From positions 682,001 through 746,000 of the forward strand of contig NZ_JBDFLX010000001.1 in NCBI RefSeq assembly GCF_047237965.1: a DNA stretch of 64,000 nucleotides, read 5' to 3'. The DNA is from Noviherbaspirillum_A sp047237965. Lineage in GTDB: Bacteria; Pseudomonadota; Gammaproteobacteria; Burkholderiales; Burkholderiaceae_D. Made by a program: the position numbers and the translations under genes. Positions within the stretch are counted from its first letter, which is position 1, and each line of letters opens with the position of its first letter. This document shows, in pieces, positions 9,138-17,745 of the stretch. The notes beneath the pieces were generated by a model. That model ran no database searches. It was not told the DNA's origin and saw nothing but the letters and a program-made list of their open reading frames with translations.

Positions 9138-10115
9138 ATGTCTTCGCTGCACACGCTGTCCCTTGTCATACCAAGCTATAACCGTGGCCATCTGATCGAT
9201 GAGACCATCGCGTCTGCCCTGAACCAGGAAACGCCGTTCGACGAGATCATCGTCGTCGATGACGGTTCCACGGACGACACCCTCAGCCGCCTTGAACGCT
9301 ATGGCGACCGCATCACGGTGATCGCGTCCGCCAATGCCGGCGTCCAGAAAGCCCGCAACAGCGGCGTCGCCGCAAGCCGTTCTTCCCACGTCGTGCTCTG
9401 CGATTCCGACGATCTGCTGCATCCGGCATTCTGCGCCGCCGTGCACAGGGCCATGGCCGCGGAGCCCAGGGTCGACATCTGGTACAGCAATTTCATTCCC
9501 TTCACCAGCGATGGGGATCAGGCCGACAAGCTGGCGCAGGCGCCGGCCGACTTCCTGGAAGGCGCCCGATGCGGCGACGGCTATTGCACAGAGATTCCGG
9601 ACCTGTACCGACGGGTGCTTCGCTACCAACCGTTCTTTCCTTCGGGCAGCGCATTCAGCAAGCGCTTCTATGAGACCGTCGGTGGCTATGACGCCCGCTT
9701 CAACCGCGTTGGCGGCGAGGACTTCGAATTTCTGTTGCGTGCGGTCTGCCGTGGCCGGCTTGGCTATCTGACTGTGCCGCTGGTGCGCGTGCGTAAGCAC
9801 GACAGCAACGATTCCCGCGATACCCTGCGCATGCTGCAGGGAGAAATCCGCATCCTTGAACATTCGCTGCAGACGCATCCCGGCGCAGCGCAGCATCGCC
9901 AGCAGGTGCAGGCCGTGATTCACCAGCGCCGGCGCGAGGCTTTCGATATCGCTTATGCCCGTGGCGATTTTTCTTCCGCAAAGGAAACCGCGGCGGAATT
10001 CGAGAACCTGCCCACCGATCCGAAATTCCAGCTCAAGCGCGTGATCACCGCCTGCCCACCGATGGTGCGAAATGTAGTCTGGCGCTGGAGCCAGTCCGGT
10101 AGCAGCGGAGCCTGA
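9138..10115 (+). CDS. GT2 family glycosyltransferase
   Basis: A 325-residue GT-A enzyme. The N-terminus reads LSLVIPSYNRGHLIDETI, followed by the VVDDGSTDDT nucleotide-sugar site near residue 40 and the metal-binding DSDD near 92-95. A C-terminal alpha-helical region follows. It probably adds one sugar to the glycan made by the upstream operon. A 92-nt gap separates it from the fusion gene; a small GC-rich hairpin and an AT-rich TACAAT lie in the gap, so a separate promoter is possible. A strong terminator follows at 10151. Confidence 0.9.
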   Translation: MSSLHTLSLVIPSYNRGHLIDETIASALNQETPFDEIIVVDDGSTDDTLSRLERYGDRITVIASANAGVQKARNSGVAASRSSHVVLCDSDDLLHPAFCAAVHRAMAAEPRVDIWYSNFIPFTSDGDQADKLAQAPADFLEGARCGDGYCTEIPDLYRRVLRYQPFFPSGSAFSKRFYETVGGYDARFNRVGGEDFEFLLRAVCRGRLGYLTVPLVRVRKHDSNDSRDTLRMLQGEIRILEHSLQTHPGAAQHRQQVQAVIHQRRREAFDIAYARGDFSSAKETAAEFENLPTDPKFQLKRVITACPPMVRNVVWRWSQSGSSGA

Positions 10116-10150
10116 CGCGATCAAGGCGGGCCAGTGGAGCCCGCAATGCA

Positions 10151-10188
10151 AAAGCGCCGGGTTGCATCGCGATGCAGCCCGGCGCTTT
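10151..10188. terminator. Bidirectional terminator between convergent operons
   Basis: AAAGCGCCGGGTTGCATCGC and its near-perfect complement form a stem of about 17 bp flanked by A and T runs. It sits between the GT2 gene on the plus strand and the GT4 gene on the minus strand. Confidence 0.85.
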
Positions 10189-10205
10189 GCTTTCCCTGAT
10201 TTGCT

Positions 10206-11501
10206 CTAACTTGCCGCAGTCGCCTGCGTTTGCGACACGGAAGCCGGCGCCTGGCCCGCGTCCATCGCTGGAAAAATGGCGTCGATCGCCTGTTCACACG
10301 CCGTCATCGAATAGCGCTCCATCACCCGTTGCCGTCCGCTGGCGGTCAGCTGCGCCGACAAATCAGGCTCCTGCAGCAGCCTGCCGGCCGCATCGGCGAA
10401 CTCCGCCGGGCTGTTGGCGATCAGCAGTTCCCTGCCATGCTCTGCCGCGATGCCTTCGGCGCCCAGCGTGGTGGAAATCACCACCCGGCCGTAACCGAAG
10501 GCTTCCAAGATCTTGATGCGCGTGCCGCCGCCGGCACGGATGGGCACCAGAACGGCGTCGCACGCCTCGTAGTACGGCGCGACATCGGGCACATCGCCAT
10601 GCAGCACGAAGGCGCCTTGCGCCGCCTGCTGTTTCATCCAGTCGGTTGGGCCGCGGCCGATCACGGTCAGGATCGCATTGTCCTGGCCAACCTGCTTGCG
10701 TATGGCTGGCATGATCTCCTGCGTGAGCCACTTCACCGCGTTTTCATTGGGCGCATAGTTGAGCGTGCCGACAAACAGCAATTGCAGCGGCGCGCGCGGC
10801 AGGCGCGCGGGAAGCTGCGCCGGCACCCGTATCGTGTTGGGAATCACGCCGATCTGGCCTTCGGGAAAGCGCTGTCCAAGCAGGGCCTTGTCTTCCGGCG
10901 AGCACAGCAGCACGCGTTCCATCTCGTTGAAGGCGCGGGCTTCCTCGCGCGCCAGCTTTCTTGCCTCCAGCCATTCCAGCACATAGCCCATCTTGCCCAG
11001 ATGCGGCACGCCCAGCATGTTCACCTGCAGCGCCTGTGAACGCGATTCGATATCGTCAAGGTCGAGGATCTTGCGGTCGGCCGAGACGCCGAGCTGCGCT
11101 TGCATCGCGCGCCACAGCGGCATCAGACGAATGCGCGATACCAGGACCGCATCGAAATGCTCGCTGCGGAACTCGCTCAGCCGGCTCATGATGTGGTCCA
11201 CCGGCCAGGTAGACAGCAGCTTGGGATGCGGATTCATCAGCCTGGTGAGGGTGTTGCGCTGCCGTTGCCGCAGCGGCTCACCCTCGTCGGCCACATTGAA
11301 GAACACGGTGCGGCTGCACAGGTCCTTCCAGCGTTGCGCGAGGATCTCGGGATGGGTGGGGCGGTCTACCGACACGCAGATCATCGTAATGTCGAAGTGC
11401 CGCGCCAGCGCTTCCAGCATGTTCCCCAGCCGCATGGCCGTGCCCTGGCCGCCCAGCGCCGGCAGGGTCTGGGTCAGGATCAATAATTTTTTACGTGTCA
11501 T
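10206..11501 (-). CDS. GT4 glycosyltransferase
   Basis: A 431-residue GT-B protein beginning MTRKKLLILTQTLPALGG. The C-terminal half has LLFVGTLNYAPNENAV and the donor-site segment VPIRAGGGTRIKILEAFGYG, typical of the GT4 group linked to capsule and exosortase-associated sugar transferases. The last ~20 residues are Ala/Gln/Thr-rich and look like a disordered tail. It is the last gene of a four-gene minus-strand operon (putative GT-A, flippase, GT2, GT4) and ends just before the bidirectional terminator. Sugar specificity is unknown. Confidence 0.88.
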   Translation of the reverse strand: MTRKKLLILTQTLPALGGQGTAMRLGNMLEALARHFDITMICVSVDRPTHPEILAQRWKDLCSRTVFFNVADEGEPLRQRQRNTLTRLMNPHPKLLSTWPVDHIMSRLSEFRSEHFDAVLVSRIRLMPLWRAMQAQLGVSADRKILDLDDIESRSQALQVNMLGVPHLGKMGYVLEWLEARKLAREEARAFNEMERVLLCSPEDKALLGQRFPEGQIGVIPNTIRVPAQLPARLPRAPLQLLFVGTLNYAPNENAVKWLTQEIMPAIRKQVGQDNAILTVIGRGPTDWMKQQAAQGAFVLHGDVPDVAPYYEACDAVLVPIRAGGGTRIKILEAFGYGRVVISTTLGAEGIAAEHGRELLIANSPAEFADAAGRLLQEPDLSAQLTASGRQRVMERYSMTACEQAIDAIFPAMDAGQAPASVSQTQATAAS

Positions 11502-11558
11502 CGGTGTACCTCTCGTAGTGCCTTTTGATTTCGGAATGCGTTGCTGTCGGCTTCGCTG

Positions 11559-12596
11559 CTATTTCGACGCCATGTGCCGGGCATGCTGCAACAGCAGCAC
11601 CTTGCGCAATAAGTCGACCAGGCGCGGCACGCGCCGTTCCAGCCGCGGCGGGCCGCCCTTGCCGCGCATGCCATCCAGGGCGCCAAGCATGCAGGCCCGC
11701 GCCTTCTCGGTCTGCGACTTCGACATCAGGATATTGGCCAGGAACAGCGAGCGGTCGAGCAGCCGCAGCCGCAGGCGGCGGCGGTGGGCGGCCGGCGTGT
11801 GCCTGGACCAGAACAGGATGCCGTTGCGCGTCATCAGGTAAAAGTAATACGGCGGCCGGTGCAGAAGGTCGTAGGGATAGCGCAGGTGACGGGCGCGCGC
11901 CTCGAACGCGACCAGGCTGCGCCATCCTGCCTGCGACAGGCGGGCGCCGATATCGGTGTCCTCATAGTAGGCAAACAGGGCTTCGTCCAGCAGCCCGATC
12001 TGCCGCAGCGCCGCCACCCGGTACAGCACTACGGTGCCGGCTACCCACATGGTGGCAGCATGCTCGGCTTCCCAGGCGCGCGCCTCCTCGATGTTGCCGG
12101 GGCGCGCGGTTTCCAGCCGCGGCCAGTCGTGCCGGGCGCCGCAGAAATCGATTTCCTGGTCATCGTCGAGCGCAACGATCACGGGTGAGGTGGCGCCGCA
12201 ATCGGGATGTGCCTGCATCAGCGCGACCAGCTGCTCCAGGCAGTCGGGGTCGATCACGGCGTCGCTGTTGACCAGCCAGATGAAGTCCGCGTCCTGGGCC
12301 AGCGCCATGCGCATGGCCACGTTGTGGCCGCCGGCGAAACCCAGGTTGGTGTCCTGCCGCAGCAGGGTCACGCGGCTCGCATCGATCCCCTGCCGCAGCA
12401 GCTGATAGTCCTGCTCGGCCGAGCCATTGTCGATCACCACGATCGATGCGTCATAAGTGGCGCTGGGGCGCAGCGCAAGCAGCGACTCGACGCATTCCAG
12501 GGTCACGGCGGCGGAATTCCAGTTCAGGATGCTGATCAGGATAGTCTGCCTGCCTGGCGCCGCATCGTCATGCACGGGCGGGTTGGTGGGCGTCAC
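11559..12596 (-). CDS. GT2 glycosyltransferase, rhamnosyltransferase-like
   Basis: A 345-residue GT-A enzyme. ISILNWNSAAVTLECVESL at the N-terminus, VVIDNGS near residue 55 and the catalytic-domain segment DFIWLVNSDAVIDP near 100 match dTDP-rhamnosyltransferase-like GT2 proteins. A further EDTDIGARLSQAGW motif near residue 210 is the usual GT2 acceptor/base region. It is third in the minus-strand glycan operon, 57 nt upstream of the GT4 gene. Rhamnose as donor is only a family-level guess. Confidence 0.88.
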   Translation of the reverse strand: MTPTNPPVHDDAAPGRQTILISILNWNSAAVTLECVESLLALRPSATYDASIVVIDNGSAEQDYQLLRQGIDASRVTLLRQDTNLGFAGGHNVAMRMALAQDADFIWLVNSDAVIDPDCLEQLVALMQAHPDCGATSPVIVALDDDQEIDFCGARHDWPRLETARPGNIEEARAWEAEHAATMWVAGTVVLYRVAALRQIGLLDEALFAYYEDTDIGARLSQAGWRSLVAFEARARHLRYPYDLLHRPPYYFYLMTRNGILFWSRHTPAAHRRRLRLRLLDRSLFLANILMSKSQTEKARACMLGALDGMRGKGGPPRLERRVPRLVDLLRKVLLLQHARHMASK

Positions 12597-12678
12597 GATA
12601 GGAATTCTCCAAAAATAGCCGGGCCTGGCCGTTGCGGGCAGCCCGTTTCAAAAAAACGAAGCGTCGTGGCGCTTGCGG

Positions 12679-14121
12679 TCAGGCGAGCCGCGCTTTCAGG
12701 CCATTGGCGACATGGTGCAGCTCGGCCGACAGCGGATGCCCGGTAAGGCGCAGTGCGACATACCAGACGCTTGCCAGCGGAAGTGCCAGAATCAGCAGGA
12801 CCGCCATCGGCGGGAGCGATGCCGGAAGGATGGCCTTGAACATTAGCGCCGCGGCCAGGCAGATCAGCGCCACCGCTGCGCTTGGCCACAGGGCCACGAG
12901 CATGGTGCTGAAGCGATGGCCAAGGTAGGCGTAGTGCTGGTAGATCATCACCGGCGCCGCTACCAGGGTGGCGGAGCAGATCGACCAGGAAAAACTCTCG
13001 ATGTCGCCCTTGAAGAGCACGTAGCCGAACACGATGCGCGTGGCGAGCATGGCGACGATGGGCGTGGCTGAAAGGTAGGGCCGGCCGATCGCGGTCAGCG
13101 CCGTCGAGGTATAGTTGAACATCATGCCGACGGCCGATGCAAGCAGCAGCGCATCGATCGCAGGGACGGCTGGCAGCCATTTTTCGCCATACAGCGTCGC
13201 GATGATTTCTTCACTGAATACATAGGTCAGCGCAAGTGCGGTCCAGCCGACACCGGTCAGCAAGCTGGTGGCGCGGTTGATCAGCGGGCCAAGAGGTTCC
13301 TTCTTGTGGTGCGCCTGCGAGATGTAGGAAAGGGAGCCATAGTTGACGGTGCTGCCGGCCACGTAGGTAAAGATCGACACGGTGGAGCTGGCGCGGCTGA
13401 ACAGGCCCACCAGCGTGGCATTGCCCAGCTTGCCGAGCAGGATGTCGGGCAGCGCATTATTGATAGAGCCCAGGCAGTTCGACAGCAGCGACCCAACGCC
13501 GAAATGCATCACGTGGCGCCATTTGCGAAAGCTGGGCAGCCACGGCAGGATCTTCGGGCGCAGCGGAATATAGGCGATGGCGCAGGCAATGATATTGGCG
13601 AGGTTGGCCCAGGCCATGCTCATGGTGCCGAAGCCAAGGGCTGCCAGCCCCAGGCAGGTTACGGCAAAGGTCGCCGTGCCGACGACATTGACGATCGCCT
13701 GCTTGCCTGCCGCGAACTCGCGCGTCAGCATCGAATGAGTAATCGAGCCGAATGGGATAAAGAGAAAGCCGATGGCGAGCACCTGCATCACCGGCAGCAT
13801 TGCCGGTTCATTGAACCATCGGCTGATGGCGCCGCTGGCGAGGAACAGCGCAACGGCAATCAGCCAGGAAGTCGTAAACATCACGCCGATGGCGGCGCGC
13901 ATGCGCTCCTCGGTCAATTCCGGCTCGCGCTGCAGATAAGTGCCAACGCCGAAGTCGCGGAAGATGTGGGCAATGTTGACGAACACGACCGTCATCGAGA
14001 ACACGCCGATCTCGGCGGGGCTGAGCATGCGCGCCAGCAACATGCTGACGATGAACTGCACAATCGTCGCTCCCGTGGACGAGAAGAAATTGATTACCAG
14101 GGAGCGGCGGATATTGGTCAT
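12679..14121 (-). CDS. Wzx-type polysaccharide flippase (MOP/PST family)
   Basis: A 480-residue membrane protein with about 12-14 hydrophobic segments. The N-terminus has SLVINFFSSTGATIVQFIVS and then LSPAEIGVFSM, which is characteristic of the polysaccharide synthase/oligosaccharide flippase family. It should move undecaprenyl-pyrophosphate-linked repeat units from the cytoplasmic to the periplasmic face. It lies between glycosyltransferase genes and would hand the glycan to the ligase-like protein encoded at 5415-6740. It is preceded by the putative GT-A gene with a 33-nt gap. Confidence 0.9.
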   Translation of the reverse strand: MTNIRRSLVINFFSSTGATIVQFIVSMLLARMLSPAEIGVFSMTVVFVNIAHIFRDFGVGTYLQREPELTEERMRAAIGVMFTTSWLIAVALFLASGAISRWFNEPAMLPVMQVLAIGFLFIPFGSITHSMLTREFAAGKQAIVNVVGTATFAVTCLGLAALGFGTMSMAWANLANIIACAIAYIPLRPKILPWLPSFRKWRHVMHFGVGSLLSNCLGSINNALPDILLGKLGNATLVGLFSRASSTVSIFTYVAGSTVNYGSLSYISQAHHKKEPLGPLINRATSLLTGVGWTALALTYVFSEEIIATLYGEKWLPAVPAIDALLLASAVGMMFNYTSTALTAIGRPYLSATPIVAMLATRIVFGYVLFKGDIESFSWSICSATLVAAPVMIYQHYAYLGHRFSTMLVALWPSAAVALICLAAALMFKAILPASLPPMAVLLILALPLASVWYVALRLTGHPLSAELHHVANGLKARLA

Positions 14122-14154
14122 GACGAAGCAGCGTTCTTATCGGATGAAAGGGGA

Positions 14155-15099
14155 TCAGGAAGTCAGGCTGGGAAACAAGGCCGATTCCTTCATCTGCCCG
14201 ATCACCTTGCGCGAGGTCTTTTCATAGCGGTCGCTGACGAAGCGCAGCGAACCGATGAAGTGAATGAAGACGGTGTCGCTGTTCATCACGTCGGGTGTGC
14301 CGTATTCCGGATAAGGTAATACCTGGGTTCCAGCTGCATTGGCCACCAGGTAATTAGAGGTGATCTGCTCGGTGCCCCAGGCGGACCAGCGCTGCATGCC
14401 AACCTTTCGGGCCATGCAGTTGGAAAAATGCACCAGGTCTTCACGCATGCTGGTAGAAGGCGGGAAGCCGGTGAAGCCCGAACAGCCGCGCACATAGAGC
14501 GCGTCGGTCGGCAAGCCTACCTGCGCCATGCAGGCTTCGGAATAGCCCTGGATATGCAGTTGGCCATAATAATCGCCCTGGGCATTCGCGCTGGTCGTGG
14601 CCAGAGTAATCAGCTTCTGCTTTGGTGCTTCGCCGAGTACGAAGCCGACGCGGCGCGAGATGGCTTGCAGGACTTCCTTTGGCTGGTTGACCGTGACCGT
14701 GTCTGCGTCGAGCTGCACAACATAGGATTCGCGCGCGTAATCGCAGATCGCCAGAAGCCGCTCCCAGGTACCGCCGCGCGGGATGTCAGGATGAGTGAAT
14801 TCATCGGCAGCGCGCAACTCGATATGTGGCACATGCAGCTGCAGGATCTTGCGGTCCGTTTCATCAATGCTGGGATCGCACACCACCACTATCCGCTGCG
14901 GAGCGGCAAACCCGACAAACGACTTCAGGGCCACCAAGTAGGCCAGCACGTCGCGCTTCTGCACCATCGACAGCAGCGTAAAGGGCATCGTTCCGGGCTT
15001 CAGCGGCGGCGTGTCCAGGATGCCGCGACTGGCTTTTTGATGTAGCCAACGGTAATAGTCTCTTCTCAGGCGCTGCTGGATTTTGGAAATGATGGACAT
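14155..15099 (-). CDS. Putative GT-A-like glycosyltransferase, function unknown
   Basis: A 314-residue soluble protein I cannot assign to a named family. It has a GT-A-like pattern: an N-terminal strand MPFTLLSMVQKRDVLAYLVAL, RIVVVCDPS near residue 70, and SYVVQLDADTVTV with a DxD-type motif near residue 133. A Trp/Gly-rich segment (RWSAWGTEQITSNYLVA) follows near residue 240. The gene is first in the four-gene glycan operon. A role as glycosyl- or sugar-phosphate transferase is inferred from the DxD and the neighbourhood only. Confidence 0.75.
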   Translation of the reverse strand: MSIISKIQQRLRRDYYRWLHQKASRGILDTPPLKPGTMPFTLLSMVQKRDVLAYLVALKSFVGFAAPQRIVVVCDPSIDETDRKILQLHVPHIELRAADEFTHPDIPRGGTWERLLAICDYARESYVVQLDADTVTVNQPKEVLQAISRRVGFVLGEAPKQKLITLATTSANAQGDYYGQLHIQGYSEACMAQVGLPTDALYVRGCSGFTGFPPSTSMREDLVHFSNCMARKVGMQRWSAWGTEQITSNYLVANAAGTQVLPYPEYGTPDVMNSDTVFIHFIGSLRFVSDRYEKTSRKVIGQMKESALFPSLTS

Positions 15100-15457
15100 T
15101 GTGGCTGTATTCAGTGTTGAGGAGTCACGGACGCACTACTTGGAAAACCCTGCCAGGAAAGTACATCCGGCAGGGGAAGTTTTGTCGGTACGCGATGGGT
15201 TTCTTCCAGGAATAATGCATTAAGGAAATGTTGGTAGGGAGTATAGCATTGCTCAAATGACCAAATGTTGATGAAAGCCGCATAGTTGAGTTCGCGTAAA
15301 AACCCTCGTCCCGACCTGTTCCAGCGTTACCGGCCTTTCCAGGTCGTTTCACACCTTGACCGTGCGATGGAGCGGATCGCTGCGCATTGAGAAGCGACAA
15401 TCCGCGCGCTGAATCGATGCGGCCAGTTTGCGTTAACTGAGCGCTTGGAGCGTTTCT
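15100..15457. other. Intergenic region upstream of the minus-strand glycan operon
   Basis: A region of 358 nt with no gene I can support. It contains an AT-rich zone at about 15215-15300 with the extended -10 listed separately. The segment 15420-15457 is the short tail after the nucleotidyltransferase gene. Confidence 0.5.
15240..15248 (-). promoter_or_regulatory. Possible extended -10 promoter
   Basis: On the minus strand TGCTATACT combines the TGn extension with a good TATACT -10. There is no clear -35. It would start a leader of about 135 nt for the glycan operon beginning at 15099. Confidence 0.35.
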
Positions 15458-16534
15458 TTATTCTTCTCCCTTGGCGGCAACCGCAGCCTTGTGCGCAAGG
15501 TGACGCACGAGCAGCCCAGGCGGCATTCTCAGCCAGTGTGCGCGCACGAACAGCAGCCGCCGCGCCAGCCCGGTGAATCCGTCGTCGCAGCTTGGGTGCT
15601 GCGGCAGCAGCGCCCGGCCATACAGCCCATCCATCAGGCGCGTCGTCATTGGTCCCGGCCCAAGGCGCGCCGCGGCCTGCAGCGTTGCCGGCGGTACCGG
15701 CGTTCCCAGCAGTTGGGCTGAAAAACGCAGGGCATAGAACACCACGCGTTCCAGATCGAGTTCGCTTGCCCGTGCCAGCAGTTCGGACCAGAAGCCGGGC
15801 AGGGCAGCGAAGTCGCGCAGCAGCAGGTCGAGATCGCTCAGGTCGCGCAAGCCCTTGTCGAGCTCTTCTTCATGGAACAGATGGCAGGCGCTGTGGATCA
15901 CCATATCGACCGGGGCCAACACCAATACGCCGGGCCGGTCCGGCAGCGCGCGGGCAGCAGCAATGAGCCTGGCCGAGTCCGGCTTGCTGGACGCCGTCGT
16001 CGGCAGGATCGCGTGATGCACGTCGACCACGGTCATGCGCCGGCCATGCTGCATGGGCGGCAGCTCATGCATCCATGCGCGGTAATAGCGGTCATCGTAG
16101 GCGCTGTGGTGGCTGGTGGCCCAGCCATGCATCATCAGTGCGGCTTCGGCCTGGTTGATGCGCGCCCTGGGCACCAGGATATCGATGTCGGCAAAGCTGC
16201 GGCCACTGGCGGCGGGCGCGCCGGCAGCCAGATAGGCCGCGCCCTTGAGCAGGATCAGCGGCAGCCCGGCACTGTCCAGCGCCTGCCCGATCTGCGTGAT
16301 TTCCCACTCCACCGCTTCCCGGTGGCGCTGCGCCACCAGCAGGGCGCCCTCGAAATGGGGCATCGCCTGCGGTGCAATCGCGGCCGGTGCATGGCGCTGC
16401 GCCAGCAGGGCGATGCGCGCGAGCAGCTGAGCCGCACGCGCTTGGCGCAGCAGCAGGTCCCAGTCCGCCAGCGACAGGCCACGCAGCCGTTCCGGGTCGC
16501 GCAGGACCCGCAGCAGGACAGGCGCCGCCCTCAC
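15458..16534 (-). CDS. Nucleotidyltransferase family protein of the HprK-related-A cassette
   Basis: A 358-residue protein resembling the uncharacterised nucleotidyltransferase family (PF14907 type). A pol-beta-like motif, LILLKGAAYLAAGAPAASGR followed by SFADIDILVPR, lies near residues 93-125 with the expected G-R-S..D-x-D catalytic pattern. The start is GTG, overlapping the kinase stop by 4 bp (GTGA), so the two are coupled. It closes a four-gene operon with a kinase, a PqqD-like protein and a Tat-exported protein. The substrate is unknown; nucleotidylation of a small molecule or of a partner protein are both possible. Confidence 0.82.
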   Translation of the reverse strand: MRAAPVLLRVLRDPERLRGLSLADWDLLLRQARAAQLLARIALLAQRHAPAAIAPQAMPHFEGALLVAQRHREAVEWEITQIGQALDSAGLPLILLKGAAYLAAGAPAASGRSFADIDILVPRARINQAEAALMMHGWATSHHSAYDDRYYRAWMHELPPMQHGRRMTVVDVHHAILPTTASSKPDSARLIAAARALPDRPGVLVLAPVDMVIHSACHLFHEEELDKGLRDLSDLDLLLRDFAALPGFWSELLARASELDLERVVFYALRFSAQLLGTPVPPATLQAAARLGPGPMTTRLMDGLYGRALLPQHPSCDDGFTGLARRLLFVRAHWLRMPPGLLVRHLAHKAAVAAKGEE

Positions 16535-17448
16535 CGCGTGCCTGCCTGGCTGGCCAGCCGGTCGAATGCGGCAATCGCTTCGTCAAGCCTGCTGTAACGG
16601 AAGTCGTAGCAATCGGACTGCGCAACGACGCCTTTGAGCGCTTCGAACCCGGCCGCACCGAGCCGGGTGTAATTGAAGGCATTGTCGGCCACCCGCATGA
16701 AGGCGCGGCTGCGCGGCACCGGCGTCAGCGAAAGCGCCGCATCGGCTTCGTAGCGTGGAAACACGATCCAGCCGGGCCGTGCAACCTCGCCGGCGCATTC
16801 GATGCTGCGGCTCGGCGCCTTCATCTGCGCCACCGTTCCCTTGACCGTATCCATCACGCTGGGGCTGAAGGTGGCATGCGGCACGTAATGCTTGATCACG
16901 TCGATCGAGGCGTTCTTCAGGCTCACGGGCCTGGGCAGGGGAACCAGCGCGGCGTCCTGGCGGCGGACCAGGGTCAATTCATCCGACAGCAGCCGCCAGC
17001 CATGATGAATCAGCGCGGCGCACAGGGTGCTCTTGCCCGAGCCGGGAGGCGCCGGAAGGATGGCGGCATGGCCATTCTTTTCGACCACGGCGGCATGAAT
17101 GATCAGGTAATGCTGCGCATTGCTGGAGACGCACCAGTTCAATCCCCATTCGAACATCGGGAACGCCTGGCTGGCGGGCAGTGCGGCGAAGGGCGCGTGG
17201 CCGTCGGTGATGAAGTCCACTTGCGGCCTGAACCAGCGACGCAGCCCGCGCGGCGGCGCAAGTTCGACGTGGAAGTCGGCAAAGGGGCCATCGAGCAGCG
17301 GATAGTCGCTGTAGAGCAGGCCGAAGGAAGACGCTACCCGTTCGAGGCGGGTGCGCAGGCAGGCGATGAAGGTCCCGGTGCGGAAATACACGCCATCGCC
17401 CCTCAAACGCAGGCGCAAGTCGGCGTCTGGCAGTTCGGAAATCTTCAA
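16531..17448 (-). CDS. HprK-related kinase A
   Basis: 305 residues from a TTG start at 17448. This start is preferred because it overlaps the stop of the PqqD-like gene in TTGA, and upstream codons would read through that gene. The Walker A PPGSGKST is at residues 134-141 and LLSDELTLV, a probable Walker B/acidic segment, at 153-161. IIHAAVVEKNGHAAILPA precedes the P-loop as in HPr kinase/phosphorylase. No HPr or PTS gene is nearby, so the target is probably not HPr. Family known by name only (HprK-related kinase A); substrate unassigned. Confidence 0.85.
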   Translation of the reverse strand: MKISELPDADLRLRLRGDGVYFRTGTFIACLRTRLERVASSFGLLYSDYPLLDGPFADFHVELAPPRGLRRWFRPQVDFITDGHAPFAALPASQAFPMFEWGLNWCVSSNAQHYLIIHAAVVEKNGHAAILPAPPGSGKSTLCAALIHHGWRLLSDELTLVRRQDAALVPLPRPVSLKNASIDVIKHYVPHATFSPSVMDTVKGTVAQMKAPSRSIECAGEVARPGWIVFPRYEADAALSLTPVPRSRAFMRVADNAFNYTRLGAAGFEALKGVVAQSDCYDFRYSRLDEAIAAFDRLASQAGTR

Positions 17449-17723
17449 GATGGGGTGTGCTCGATCAGGCTGAGGGCGGCAAGTTCGGACAGCAGCTGCT
17501 CGGCAAGCGCAGCAGGTACGGTGTCGGCGTCGAGATCCCATTCGGCGGCCAGGAAACCGGCCAGGCTGTCCCGGTCCGCAGGACCTTGCCGCAGCCGTTC
17601 CAGCAGGCTGGCCGCGATGCCACTCAGCAGGTGAGTGTCGCCGGAGAGGTCGTTGTAGACCACCGCTTCCTCGTCGTCCGACAGCATGCGCAGGCGCTGT
17701 CCGGCGCGCAGCTTCCAGTTCAT
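17445..17723 (-). CDS. PqqD-like protein of the HprK-related-A cassette
   Basis: A 92-residue protein with the PqqD/winged-helix pattern: an N-terminal strand region ending VVYNDLSGDTHLLSGIAASL, then a helix-rich C-terminal half. PqqD-family proteins bind a precursor peptide and present it to a modifying enzyme. Here no radical-SAM enzyme is adjacent; the partner is the HprK-related kinase, whose gene overlaps this one by 4 bp. This suggests a peptide or protein modification in which the kinase acts on a bound substrate. The cassette composition matches what has been called the HPr-rel-A system. Confidence 0.82.
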   Translation of the reverse strand: MNWKLRAGQRLRMLSDDEEAVVYNDLSGDTHLLSGIAASLLERLRQGPADRDSLAGFLAAEWDLDADTVPAALAEQLLSELAALSLIEHTPS

Positions 17724-17745
17724 CTGGACGCGGTGTGCAGGCGCA

